A stretch of DNA of 64,000 bases from Streptomyces endocoffeicus (lineage in GTDB: Bacteria > Actinomycetota > Actinomycetes > Streptomycetales > Streptomycetaceae). The stretch is taken from positions 248,001-312,000 of the forward strand of contig NZ_JAERRG010000006.1 in the NCBI RefSeq assembly GCF_016741935.1. Reading direction: 5' to 3'. Shown here one piece after another: positions 16,186 through 24,900 of this stretch; positions within the stretch are counted from its first letter, which is position 1; every line of letters starts with the position of its first letter. The notes beneath the pieces are model-generated. The model was not told the DNA's origin and made no database searches. It was given only the letters and a program-made list of their open reading frames with translations. The position numbers and the translations under genes are program-made.

Positions 16186-16833
16186 ATGACCACCAAGCCG
16201 CACGACATCTCGCCCGACACCACGCCTGGGGAGTTCTGGGACAACTTCTACAGCGCCGAGGACCGCGTCTGGAGCGGCAGGCCCAACGCCGCCCTGGTGC
16301 GCGAGGTCACCGGGCTGACCCCCGGCCACGCACTGGATCTGGGCTGTGGCGAGGGCGCCGACGCCATCTGGCTCGCCCAGCGGGGCTGGCGGGTCACCGC
16401 CGTCGACGTCTCCCAGGTGGCCCTGGACCGCGGTGCCGGACACGCGGCGTCGGAAGGTGTCGGCGACCGTATCGAATGGCAGCCGCACGACCTGTCCGTG
16501 TCCTTCCCGGCCGGCACCTTCGACCTGGTCTCCACCTACTTCCTGCACTCCTGGCTCGAGCTGCCCCGGGAGCGGATCCTGCGCAGCGCCGCGGGCGCCG
16601 TCGCACCGGGCGGAGTGCTGCTGATCACCGGGCACGCCGGATTCCCGTCCTGGGTGACGGACCCCGATCCGGACATCCACTTCCCCACCCCCGAGGAGGT
16701 GCTCGCCGGGCTGGAGCTCGCGAACGGCGAGTGGGACGTCCTGGTCAGCGAGGCCCACGAGGAGAAGACGACCGACCCCGAGGGAAAGCCGAGCACCCGC
16801 ACCGACAACACCGTGAAGGTCCGCCGCCGCTGA
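16186..16833 (+). CDS. Class I SAM-dependent methyltransferase
   Basis: This 215-residue methyltransferase has motif I ALDLGCGEGADAIWLAQRGWRVTAVDVS, a post-I Asp at VDVS, motif II region FDLVSTYFLHS and GGVLLITGH. The layout (EFWDNFYS at the N-terminus, WSGRPN) resembles tellurite/thiol methyltransferase-like proteins of the TehB group, but the substrate is unknown. AAGGGAG stands 9-10 nt upstream of ATG 16186. It probably answers to the divergent XRE-cupin regulator. Confidence 0.88.
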   Translation: MTTKPHDISPDTTPGEFWDNFYSAEDRVWSGRPNAALVREVTGLTPGHALDLGCGEGADAIWLAQRGWRVTAVDVSQVALDRGAGHAASEGVGDRIEWQPHDLSVSFPAGTFDLVSTYFLHSWLELPRERILRSAAGAVAPGGVLLITGHAGFPSWVTDPDPDIHFPTPEEVLAGLELANGEWDVLVSEAHEEKTTDPEGKPSTRTDNTVKVRRR

Positions 16834-16884
16834 CGGCGATTCCCGCTCGCCGAAGAGGAAGCGCCTCGCCGCCCCTCGTCGCCC

Positions 16885-17979
16885 TCAGGAAGCGGCTGAC
16901 GAACCGGTGCGCCGGAACGCCCAGTCCATGCGTGGCTCCACCAGAGCGCGCAGGACCCGTCGCACCGGTTCCGTGCACAGTGCGGTGATCATGAGCACCG
17001 CGGCCGCCGTGACGGTGAGCTCCCCGAGCGGGGTGTGCAGCCACGGATGGTCGTACCAGTCCCAGAAACGGGACGACTTGATGATGAAGCCGTGCAGCAG
17101 ATAGCCGTACAGCGTCCCCGAGCCGAGCGCGGTGAACCAGGTGCGGCGCCCCGGCACCCAGGCCAGGAAGCAGGCCGTCAGCACCAGCGCCAGACCGAAG
17201 AGGGCGGGCGTGGTGAGCAGACCGGCCCAGGACGGTACGCCGTCCAGCTTGGCGACGCTCTTGCGGTGGTAGAACCACTCCGCGTCCATCCAGGGCGCCA
17301 CCGCGTACGCCGTGCACAGGGCGAAGGCCGCCACCGGAAGGGCGACCAGCCGGGCCCGCCGGGTCCGCAGCCGGGTGAAGTGGTCCGGGCGCAGAGTGAG
17401 CCCGACCACGAAGAACGGGAGGAACGCCAGTACCCGCTGGAGACCGAGATCCCCGCCGGCCTCCGGTGAGATCGAGGCCAGCGCGGCCACCGCCAGCGCG
17501 ACCGGCACCGGATGGCGCAGCGCCAGCCACAGCGGGGTGGTGACCCGCCAGATGAACAGCGCGGCCAGGAACCACATCACATACCAGGGGTCGAGCAGGC
17601 TGATCGGATAGCCCGGATCGTCCTGCGCCCAGCGGTAGAAGAGCGTGTACGCCACCTCGAAGACCAGGTACGGCACGACGACGCCGGTGAGCAGCCGCTT
17701 CACCCGCCCCGGCGCCATGTCGAAACTCCGCGAGAAGTAGCCCGATATGAGGGCGAACGCGGGCATGTGGAAGGCGTACACCATCAGGTAGATCGCGGTG
17801 GCCGCCCGGCTGCCGTAGGTGAGCGGCTCCCATGCGTGGCCGCACGCCACCAGCACGATGGTGAGGTACTTCGCATTGTCGAAGTACGGGTCGCGCGTCC
17901 GGCCTCCGGACGCGCCGCCATCGCGCGGCCGTGGCACGGCCGGTGGTGTGGTCACACGTGCGGAGGTCTCCTGCTGCAC
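16885..17979 (-). CDS. Integral membrane acyltransferase (acyltransferase 3 family)
   Basis: This 364-residue protein has about ten hydrophobic segments. The family's first block appears as DPYFDNAKYLTIVLVACGHAWEPL, with the conserved His in the first helix region, followed by AFHMPAFALISGYFSRSF, which is typical of acetyl/acyl transferases that modify exported carbohydrates or lipids. GTG 17979 is chosen because CGGGAG lies 5 nt upstream; the ATG at 18102 adds about 40 residues without a ribosome binding site. It stands alone and converges with the methyltransferase. The acceptor is unknown. Confidence 0.85.
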   Translation of the reverse strand: MQQETSARVTTPPAVPRPRDGGASGGRTRDPYFDNAKYLTIVLVACGHAWEPLTYGSRAATAIYLMVYAFHMPAFALISGYFSRSFDMAPGRVKRLLTGVVVPYLVFEVAYTLFYRWAQDDPGYPISLLDPWYVMWFLAALFIWRVTTPLWLALRHPVPVALAVAALASISPEAGGDLGLQRVLAFLPFFVVGLTLRPDHFTRLRTRRARLVALPVAAFALCTAYAVAPWMDAEWFYHRKSVAKLDGVPSWAGLLTTPALFGLALVLTACFLAWVPGRRTWFTALGSGTLYGYLLHGFIIKSSRFWDWYDHPWLHTPLGELTVTAAAVLMITALCTEPVRRVLRALVEPRMDWAFRRTGSSAAS

Positions 17980-18150
17980 AGCTTCTCCCGAGCCCTTTCG
18001 ATCGATCCGACAGTCGAATCCTGGTCGCCTGCCCGGCTTTGCCCGTCCCATGCGGCCGAAGGATTCTGATCCCAGTACGGGTGGCTCGCCCGTGTGGTTC
18101 ACCGGCGGGCGGCACGTCCCGGCCCCCCCTCATTCCCTCGGCCCTCCTCC

Positions 18151-18852
18151 TCAGGACACGGGGAGCCGGCTGACCGAGGTGAGCTCGGCGTGTGCGGAGG
18201 CGAACAGCAGGGCGACGGCCAGGGCGCCCGGGTCGGGGACGCCGCGCGAGTGGTCGCCGGTGTAGCTGGCGCGCCCGCGGCGGGCGCGCAGATCGGTCGT
18301 GGAGCGGGCGCCCCGATGGGCCGCCACCGCGGCCACATGGAGCGCGTGCGCGGGGTCGGCGGTGGGTTCGCAGGAGGCCAGGGCCCGCGCGGCGGGGACG
18401 AGGGCGTCCACCATCGTCTTGTCGCCCACCTCGGCCTCGCCGACCCGCTGGATCGCGGCCGCGCCCGCGGCGGTGCCGAGGGCCAGCGCCGCGGTCCCGG
18501 GCGGGTCGGCGGCCACCCCCAGCGCGTCGGCGAGCTCCTGGAAGAGCAGCCCGAACAGGGGGCCGCTGGTGCCGCCGACGTCGTCGAGGAAGACCCGCGC
18601 GGCGGCGTCCAGCGGCGCGTCCGGCCCCCGCCGGTCCCGCTCGCCGTTCCCCGCGCCCGCCGCCAGGGCATCCAGCGCGCGGCGGACACCGTCCATCCCG
18701 GTGACCAGATTGGCGCCGAAGTCCCCGTCGCCCGCCTTCTGGTCGAGCGCGGTGAGCTCGGGCTCCACGGAGCGTACGGTGGCGGCGAACCGTGTCATCC
18801 AGTTCATGACGGCGGTGTGGGTGAGGCCCTTGGGGCCGGGCTGGTCGGGCAT
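18151..18852 (-). CDS. dhaL: Dihydroxyacetone kinase subunit DhaL (ADP-binding)
   Basis: This 233-residue subunit has the DhaL signature DQKAGDGDFGANLVTGMDGV, whose Asp residues bind Mg-nucleotide, then GGTSGPLFGLLFQELA and GDKTMVDALVPA. With DhaK it would phosphorylate dihydroxyacetone in the cytoplasm. The gene follows dhaK by about 50 nt in the same direction. Separate DhaK and DhaL subunits normally need the PTS-linked phosphoryl donor DhaM; no dhaM is visible here, so the donor must be encoded elsewhere. Confidence 0.92.
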   Translation of the reverse strand: MPDQPGPKGLTHTAVMNWMTRFAATVRSVEPELTALDQKAGDGDFGANLVTGMDGVRRALDALAAGAGNGERDRRGPDAPLDAAARVFLDDVGGTSGPLFGLLFQELADALGVAADPPGTAALALGTAAGAAAIQRVGEAEVGDKTMVDALVPAARALASCEPTADPAHALHVAAVAAHRGARSTTDLRARRGRASYTGDHSRGVPDPGALAVALLFASAHAELTSVSRLPVS

Positions 18853-18901
18853 GAGCGGGGCAACTCCTCGGGACGGTGGCGGGGGCACGGGGCCAGTCGG
18901 A

Positions 18902-19900
18902 TCACAGGGGCCAGGCGGGGGTGCGGGCGGGGGCGTCCCACAGCCGCAGCGCCTCCGCGTCGGTGGCGAACAGGGTCAGCGAGAAGCCCCGCATATCCAG
19001 GGCGCTCACGAAGGTGCCGGTCAGGGACCGGTCGAGGCCGACACCGCGGTCGTCCAGGGCCTTGGCGACCGCGTGGCGGATGCCGTACAGCTCCAGCGAG
19101 GTGATCGAGCCCAGCCCGTTGACCAGGGCGAGCACCCGTGTCCCGATGCTGTCGGGCAGCGCGGCCAGCAGCTGGTCGGTCATGGTCTCGACCAGCTTGC
19201 CCAGCGGTGCGTGCGGGGTGGTCCCCTCGGCCCGCTCGCCGTGGATGCCGACCCCGAACTCCAGGACGTTGTCGGGCAGGGTGAAGGCCGGTGTCCCGGA
19301 CTGGGGCGTGGTGTGGGCGGCCGCGGCGACGGCGAGGCTGCGGGCCCGCCGGGTCACATCGGTGCCGAGCGCCACCAGGTCCTCAAGGCCGCGCCCCTCG
19401 TCGGCGGCGGCGCCCAGGATCTTCTCGACGATCAGGGTGGCGCCGGTGCCGCGGCGGCCGACCGCGATGTCGTCCGAGTCGGTGGCGAGGTCGTCGTCGA
19501 TGAGGAGACGGGCGCAGCGGATGCCCTCGTGGGCGAGGCGCTCGGCGGCGATGCCGAAGTTGATGCGGTCGCCGGTGTAGTTCTTGACGATGTGCAGCAC
19601 CCCGTCGGCCCGGGCGACGGCCCGGCTGGCCTCGAAGATCTGCCGGTTGTGGGGCGAGGCGAAGATCCGCCCGGGGCAGGCGGCGTCCAGCATCCCCGTA
19701 CCGAGGAAGCCGGAGTGCAGCGGTTCATGGCCGGAGCCGCCGCCCGAGACCATCCCGACGCGGCGGGTGGGTGCGGTGTGGCGGGTGCGGAAGTATCCGT
19801 GGTCGGGGTTGTAGGCGACGAGATCGGCGTGGGCGGCGGCGAAGCCCGCGAGCGCGTCGGGAACGAGAGACTCGGGTGAGTCGCGGAAGTACTGGGGCAT
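18902..19900 (-). CDS. dhaK: Dihydroxyacetone kinase subunit DhaK (substrate-binding)
   Basis: This 332-residue protein carries GMVSGGGSGHEPLHSGFLGTGMLDAACPG at the N-terminal domain, VKNYTGDRINFGIAAE, and EFGVGIHGERA, where the His is expected to bind dihydroxyacetone covalently as a hemiaminal. The length fits E. coli DhaK (about 356) rather than the fused ATP-dependent kinase. It leads the dhaK-dhaL pair. The 297 bp upstream (19901-20197), shared with the divergent broken ACC deaminase, hold no feature I can name. Confidence 0.93.
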   Translation of the reverse strand: MPQYFRDSPESLVPDALAGFAAAHADLVAYNPDHGYFRTRHTAPTRRVGMVSGGGSGHEPLHSGFLGTGMLDAACPGRIFASPHNRQIFEASRAVARADGVLHIVKNYTGDRINFGIAAERLAHEGIRCARLLIDDDLATDSDDIAVGRRGTGATLIVEKILGAAADEGRGLEDLVALGTDVTRRARSLAVAAAAHTTPQSGTPAFTLPDNVLEFGVGIHGERAEGTTPHAPLGKLVETMTDQLLAALPDSIGTRVLALVNGLGSITSLELYGIRHAVAKALDDRGVGLDRSLTGTFVSALDMRGFSLTLFATDAEALRLWDAPARTPAWPL

Positions 19901-20197
19901 GATCTCGGCTCCCTGGGCGAGTGGGGCGGACGGGTGGGCTCGGCGGTCGAGCGCCGTCTCGGCGGTACGAGGGCTCAGGCACAGATAGTCGCCGCGACCC
20001 GGCGGCAGGGTGCTCAGGCTGGACAGCAGCGGGACCCCAACGGCCTACTGGCATAGGCCGGTCGGGTAGTGACGGAGGCGGCCGGGGAGGGCTCGGCTCG
20101 TGTCCCGATGTGGCGGTGGAGAGGAGATCGTGTGCCGAGGAGGAGGGGCGGGGTAGGGATCGGCGGACATCCGGCACCACCCACAAGGAGTCACCCA

Positions 20198-20858
20198 TGT
20201 CCCTCGATGACTTCGAGCGCCACCCCCTGCTGTTCGGCCCCAGCCCGGTCCACCCCCTGGACCGGCTGAGCGAGCGTCTCGGCGGGGCGCGCGTCTGGGC
20301 CAAGCGCGAGGACTGCAACAGCGGACTGGCCTTCGGCGGCAACAAGACCCGCAAGCTGGAGTACCTCGTCCCCGACGCGCTCCGGAAGGGCGCGGACACC
20401 CTGGTGAGCATCGGCGGTGTGCAGTCCAACCACACCCGCCAGGTCGCCGCGGTGGCGGCGAAGCTGGGGCTGAAGGCCGTCCTGGTGCAGGAGGCCGCCG
20501 GGTCCTGGGCATCGACGCCTCCGCCAAACTGGCCGAGACCCGTGCCCAGGTGGAGAAGATCGCACGCGAGACCGCCGGACTGATCGGCCTCGGCCGGGAG
20601 CTGCGCGATGAGGAGATCACCGTGCTGGAGGGCTGGGCCGGGGACCTCTACGGCGTCCCGGTCGACTCCACCCTCGAGGCGATCCGGCTCACCGGAAGCC
20701 TCGAAGGGTTGATCCTCGACCCGGTCTACGAGGGCAAGTCCATGGCCGGGCTCATCGACCTCGTCCGCGACGGCGACATACCCAAGGACTCCAACGTGCT
20801 CTACGCCCACCTCGGTGGCCAGCCCGCGCTCAACGCCTACAGCGGCGCCTTCGGCTGA
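20198..20858 (+). pseudogene. Broken 1-aminocyclopropane-1-carboxylate deaminase (internal out-of-frame deletion)
   Basis: The start is well preserved: ATG 20198 after AAGGAG, then DDFERHPLLFGPSPVHPL...WAKREDCNSGLAFGGNKTRKLEYL with the PLP lysine in GGNKTRK, and IGGVQSNHTRQVAAVAAKLGLKAVLVQE. From about 20495 the reading frame is lost. The C-terminal part continues in another frame (GIDASAKLAETRAQVEKIARETAGLIGLG...DPVYEGKSMAGLIDLVRDG...LYAHLGGQPALNAY) to a stop at 20858. Intact family members have about 335-340 residues; here 661 nt remain, so roughly 350 nt of the middle are missing and the join is out of frame. The enzyme cleaves ACC to 2-oxobutyrate and ammonia; this copy should be inactive. 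Confidence 0.9.
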
Positions 20859-21030
20859 CCCGGCGCAGGCCCGCCGGTGCGTCGAGGACGCCGTCGAGCG
20901 GTGCGGACGGTGTCCGACGCCCCGCGCGGGTGGCGGATGTGGTGAACGGGCCCGGTGCCCCGGCCGAGGGCGGTACCGGTCCCGGGCACCTCGTGAAAGC
21001 GCGGCCCGTCCCGGCCGTGCCCCGGCCCTC

Positions 21031-21066
21031 GCGGAAGCCTGCGCGGGAGCCTGCGCGGAAGCCTGC
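21031..21066. repeat. 12-bp tandem repeat, three copies
   Basis: GCGGAAGCCTGC is present three times (21031, 21043, 21055), with one base change in the middle copy. It lies in the 308-bp gap (20859-21166) between the broken deaminase and the secreted glycosidase, just before the operator-like palindrome. Confidence 0.85.
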
Positions 21067-21073
21067 GCAAGGG

Positions 21074-21091
21074 ATTTACAACGTTGGAAAT
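21074..21091 (+). promoter_or_regulatory. Operator-like palindrome upstream of the secreted glycosidase
   Basis: ATTTACAACGTTGGAAAT is an 18-bp palindrome with 8 of 9 base pairs matching and a CAACGTTG core. This is the usual look of a LacI-family operator in Streptomyces sugar-degradation genes. It lies 75 bp before the glycosidase start. No LacI gene is present nearby. Confidence 0.5.
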
Positions 21092-21166
21092 TCTCTCTAG
21101 CGTTGCGCCACGCAGGGCCCGGGCCCCTCATCTCCCCCCTTCACCACTCCTCCCGAGGGAGCGTGC

Positions 21167-22339
21167 ATGACCACGCCGTACCGAAGACGCCTCCTGCCCA
21201 CCCTGCTGACCCTCCTGGCCGTCCTGGGCTCGCTCCTGGCCGTCCAGGCACCCCCGGCCGCGGCCGCCTCCGGGACGCTGCTGCGCGACGGCACCGGCCT
21301 CTACCCCCGCGCCCTGCGCCTCCAGCACAATGGCGCCGCCAACGGCCGCATCCTCGCCTCGGTGGTCACCTTCCGTGGCTCGGACGGGCTCGGTGCCATC
21401 TACGAGAGCGCCGACGACGGCGCCACCTTCCGGCAGGTGGGCGAGGTGGCCGACCCCGAGGCGTCCGGTGGACAGGGCGAATGCTGCGCCACCCTGTACG
21501 AACTGCCGCGGGCCGTCGGCGCCATGCCCGCGGGGACCCTGCTGTGGGCGGCCTCCATCGGCCAGGACGAGCCGGATCGCCGGATGGCCATCCGGGTCTT
21601 CCGCAGCAACGACCAGGGCCGCACCTGGTCCTATCTGTCCACCGTGGCCACCGCCCCCAACGCCAGGGGACTGTGGGAGCCGGAGTTCTCCATCGACTCC
21701 AGCGGACGGTTGGTGGCCCACTACTCGGACGAGACCGACCCCGCGCACAGCCAGAAGCTGGTCGCCGCCCGCAGCGCGAACGGGATCACCTGGAAGGGCC
21801 ACCACGCCACCGTCGCCAGCAACCTCGCCTCCGACCGGCCCGGTATGCCCATCGTGCGCAAACTGCCCGACGGCCAGTACTTCATGGCCTACGAGATCTG
21901 CGCCGCCCAGGGGCAGTACTCATGCGTGGTCCACTACAGGACGTCGTGGGACGGCTGGAACTGGGGCGATCCCGCCCACCTCGGCTACCGTCCCGAGACC
22001 GCCGACGGAAAGTACTTCACCCACACGCCGAACCTCGCCTGGGCCCCTGAGCCCGGAAATCCCCGGGGCAAGCTGTTCCTCGTCGGCCAGGTCCTGAACA
22101 ACGCCGACGGCACCACCGCCACCGGCAGCGGTGCCACCGTCTGGACCAACAGCGATGGCGGCACCGGATCCTGGCGTTCGATCTCCGCACCGGTGCGGGT
22201 GGATTCCAAGGTGGTCGACTGGTGCCCCAACTACAGTTCGGCGCTGCTGCCCTCGGCGGACGGCAGCCGAGTGCTGGAGATCGCCACGGACTACGTGGGC
22301 ACCGTGTGCAAGCCGTTCTACGCCACCGGGGGGAGCTGA
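21167..22339 (+). CDS. Secreted beta-propeller glycoside hydrolase, sialidase/GH93-like
   Basis: This 390-residue protein starts with a signal peptide (RRRLLPTLLTLLAVLGSLLAVQAPPAAAA). At least two Asp-box/BNR repeats (SADDGATF and SNDQGRTW) mark a bladed propeller of the sialidase superfamily. The block ARGLWEPEFSIDSSGRLVAHYSDETDP, with its paired acidic residues, resembles the exo-arabinanase family GH93 more than true sialidases, since I see no FRIP arginine motif. It would act outside the cell on a plant or microbial polysaccharide. An operator-like palindrome upstream suggests sugar-controlled expression. The exact substrate is uncertain. Confidence 0.75.
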   Translation: MTTPYRRRLLPTLLTLLAVLGSLLAVQAPPAAAASGTLLRDGTGLYPRALRLQHNGAANGRILASVVTFRGSDGLGAIYESADDGATFRQVGEVADPEASGGQGECCATLYELPRAVGAMPAGTLLWAASIGQDEPDRRMAIRVFRSNDQGRTWSYLSTVATAPNARGLWEPEFSIDSSGRLVAHYSDETDPAHSQKLVAARSANGITWKGHHATVASNLASDRPGMPIVRKLPDGQYFMAYEICAAQGQYSCVVHYRTSWDGWNWGDPAHLGYRPETADGKYFTHTPNLAWAPEPGNPRGKLFLVGQVLNNADGTTATGSGATVWTNSDGGTGSWRSISAPVRVDSKVVDWCPNYSSALLPSADGSRVLEIATDYVGTVCKPFYATGGS

Positions 22340-22370
22340 CCCGGTGAACGCCCGCTGATCGGCGTGGTGT

Positions 22371-22994
22371 TCACCCGGTGGCGGATCTCCTTTCCGGCCG
22401 TTCGGGGCCGGCGCCCAGCATGGTGCGGACGACTGTCTCCACCAGGGCGTCGGCCTCGGCGCGCGTCGGTGTGCCGAGGCGTTCGTCGAGCAGCAGTGTG
22501 CTCAGCCCGTGGACGAGGGCCCAGAGCCCGATCCGCAGTGGCACGCGCCGCTCCGGTTCCGCGACCGCCGCGATGCGCTCCGCCACCATGGCGATCGCGG
22601 CGTCGGAGGCGGCGATGGTGTCGGGGTGGTTGCTGCACGCCTGCCCGAACATCAGGCGGTACACCCCGGGGTGGTCCAGCGCGTAGTCGACCGCCGCGCA
22701 CGCCATGGCGATGACCTCCGCGTCGGGGGCCTCTCCGGGGGCGACCGCGGCGAGGCGTTCACCCAGCTCCGTGAAGCCCCGGGTGGCGAGCGCGGCGAGC
22801 AGCGCCTCCTTGTCGCGGTAGTGGCGGTAGGGGGCGTTCGGGGAGACCCCGGCGTGCCGGGCGACCGCGCGCAGCGACAGCTCGCCCGGGCCCCCGGCGT
22901 CGAGGAGCGCCAGAGCGGAGTCCAGCAGGGCCGCTCGCAGATCCCCGTGGTGGTATCCCGAGCCAGTGGATGTTGACAGTGTCCACACCTCCAT
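22371..22994 (-). CDS. TetR-family transcriptional regulator
   Basis: This 207-residue regulator has an N-terminal helix-turn-helix (GYHHGDLRAALLDSALALLDAGGPGELSLRAVARHAGVSPNAPYRHYRDKEALLAALATRGF), followed by an all-helical ligand domain. The GYHHGDLR start is shared by a well-known TetR subgroup. The gene diverges from the N-acyltransferase with only 73 bp between starts, so it very likely represses that gene and itself. The true start may be a few codons downstream (GTG 22988 or a CTG after GGAGG). Confidence 0.88.
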   Translation of the reverse strand: MEVWTLSTSTGSGYHHGDLRAALLDSALALLDAGGPGELSLRAVARHAGVSPNAPYRHYRDKEALLAALATRGFTELGERLAAVAPGEAPDAEVIAMACAAVDYALDHPGVYRLMFGQACSNHPDTIAASDAAIAMVAERIAAVAEPERRVPLRIGLWALVHGLSTLLLDERLGTPTRAEADALVETVVRTMLGAGPERPERRSATG

Positions 22995-23067
22995 CCTTCA
23001 ATGTGGGCATCGTACACATCGATGCGGGCCGGTCCATGGGGGCGCGGCCCGCGCACAGGAGCGCCCG

Positions 23068-24615
23068 ATGACCGAACGACTCGCCCTGCCCGCTCAACGC
23101 CCCTGGCTGTGCCTGTGGGGCGGCGCCGCGGCGTCCTTGCTGTCCGTCGGCGGCCGGTTCGACGTGCCCCTGGCCGCATGGGTGGCGCCGCTGCTCCTCC
23201 TCCGCTTCCTGCGCCACACCCGCCCGCTCGTGGCCCTGCCCGCGGTGTTCGCCGTCACGGTGGCGTCGGCCGCGGTGTGGATGGCCGAACTCGCCGTGCC
23301 CATCACCTGGCTCACTCTCCTGGGCGATGTGGCCTTCGGAGTGGCCTACGGTCTGCCGTATGTGGTCGACCGGCTGCTCGGCCCGCGCGCCGGCACCCTC
23401 GGCAGGGTGCTGCTGTTCCCGGCCGCGGCCATGTCCGTGGAATTCCTCCTCGGCACGTACGGCCCGTTCGGCACCGCCTACGGCATGCGGGCCGCGTCCC
23501 AGCACGCGAGCACCGCACTGCTGCAGATCACCGCGCTGACCGGGCCCTACGTCATCGCCTTCGTCATCGGGGCGGGAGCGACGATCGGCAATCTGGTCTG
23601 GGAGCGCGGGCCGCGGCCCGCGCTGCGCTGGGCCGCCGCCTACGCCACGGCCGTCGCGCTGACCGTCGTCGGCGGACAGCTCCGCATGATGTCCACCGAC
23701 ACGGGCGGCGACACCGTCAAAGTGGCCGGCGTCAATCCGAGCCGCGCGGCCATCGACGCCGAGACGGCGGTGCACGGCGCCTCCCGGCTCGCCGTCACCG
23801 ACCCGCGCCGCGTCGACCGGGCCGATGTGCGCCGGGCCATGCGACCGCTCCTCGACGACCTCTTCCGCCAGACCGCCCGGGCGGCCGCGGCCGGTGCGCG
23901 GATCGTCGTCTGGTCGGAGAACGCCGCTCGGGTGGCCGACGAGGACCACCGCGCGTACCTGCGGCAGGCATCGGCGACAGCGGACGCGCACGACGTCTAT
24001 CTCCTGGTGGCCGACCTGACCTATCTGCCGGAAGCACCCCACGGCAGGGACGAGACCCATCTCTTCGGCCCCGACGGCAGGAAGCTGTGGGACTACGAGA
24101 AGGCCCGGCCCATCCCCGGGCTCGAGATCTACACACCCGGCGACGGCCATGTGCCCGTCGTCGACACCCCGTACGGCCGGCTGGCGAACGTCATCTGCTA
24201 CGACGCCGACTTCCCGGCGGGCAATCACATCGACGCCGACATCGTCTTCGTCCCCGGCGGCGACTGGCCCGAGATGGGGCGCACCCACACCGCCATGGCC
24301 GGGCTGCGCGCGATCGAGAACGGCTACGCGCTGGTCCGGCAGGACTTCAACGGCCAGTCCAGCGCCTACGACGCCGGCGGACGGCTGCTGTCCACGCAGG
24401 ACACCACCACCGACGCGGGCGTCTGGTACGCCGACGTTCCCGTCCACGGATCGCGCACCCCGTACTCCCGCACGGGCGACATCGTCTCCTGGGGCGTGCT
24501 CGCCGGCACCATGGCCGCGGCGGTGGTCCTCGCCAGGCGCGCACGGCGCCACCCCGCTCCGCCATCCGGGTCCGCCTCCTCCGCGCGGGCGTCCGCCGTT
24601 GGCCCGGGCAGGTGA
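23068..24615 (+). CDS. Apolipoprotein N-acyltransferase-like membrane protein
   Basis: This 515-residue protein has five or six membrane segments in the first 210 residues, then a nitrilase-fold domain. The Glu-Lys-Cys triad is visible as IVVWSENAAR, WDYEKARPIPGLE and NVICYDADFP. In Lnt this triad moves an acyl chain from phospholipid to the N-terminal cysteine of lipoproteins. ATG 23068 follows AGGAG. The loop after the lysine differs from the usual HLVPFGE. It diverges from a TetR regulator and is followed by a spermidine-synthase-like membrane protein, which is not the location of a housekeeping lnt. It may be a paralogue with another acyl acceptor. Confidence 0.85.
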   Translation: MTERLALPAQRPWLCLWGGAAASLLSVGGRFDVPLAAWVAPLLLLRFLRHTRPLVALPAVFAVTVASAAVWMAELAVPITWLTLLGDVAFGVAYGLPYVVDRLLGPRAGTLGRVLLFPAAAMSVEFLLGTYGPFGTAYGMRAASQHASTALLQITALTGPYVIAFVIGAGATIGNLVWERGPRPALRWAAAYATAVALTVVGGQLRMMSTDTGGDTVKVAGVNPSRAAIDAETAVHGASRLAVTDPRRVDRADVRRAMRPLLDDLFRQTARAAAAGARIVVWSENAARVADEDHRAYLRQASATADAHDVYLLVADLTYLPEAPHGRDETHLFGPDGRKLWDYEKARPIPGLEIYTPGDGHVPVVDTPYGRLANVICYDADFPAGNHIDADIVFVPGGDWPEMGRTHTAMAGLRAIENGYALVRQDFNGQSSAYDAGGRLLSTQDTTTDAGVWYADVPVHGSRTPYSRTGDIVSWGVLAGTMAAAVVLARRARRHPAPPSGSASSARASAVGPGR

Positions 24616-24900
24616 CGGACACCGGCCGGGCCATGACCCGAACGCCGTACGGCGGTGGCCGGGGGAGCGTACCCAGGCCATGCGCCAAGGCGTGCGGACC
24701 CCACCCCGTACGGCCGTGGTACCGCACCCCAAGCCACGCCGCTGACCTGCACCGACGGTCGCGGCGGTGGCGGGGTGGCGGGGCATCGCACGACCGGGAG
24801 GCGAGTGGCCGGAGCCACTTTCCGAAGTGCCGGACGCCCGCCATCCGGCCGACGGCACGGGCCGTGTGGGTGCTCGACCTGCCCCGCCCCGGATGACAGC

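Noticed and set aside
18000..18030. tRNA-like GTCGAATCCTGG string upstream of the acyltransferase
   Set aside because: No acceptor stem, anticodon arm or paired T-arm surrounds it; no tRNA is formed.
20550..20858. Independent small gene starting at ATG 20550
   Set aside because: Its sequence is the C-terminal part of ACC deaminase in a shifted frame, so it belongs to the pseudogene.
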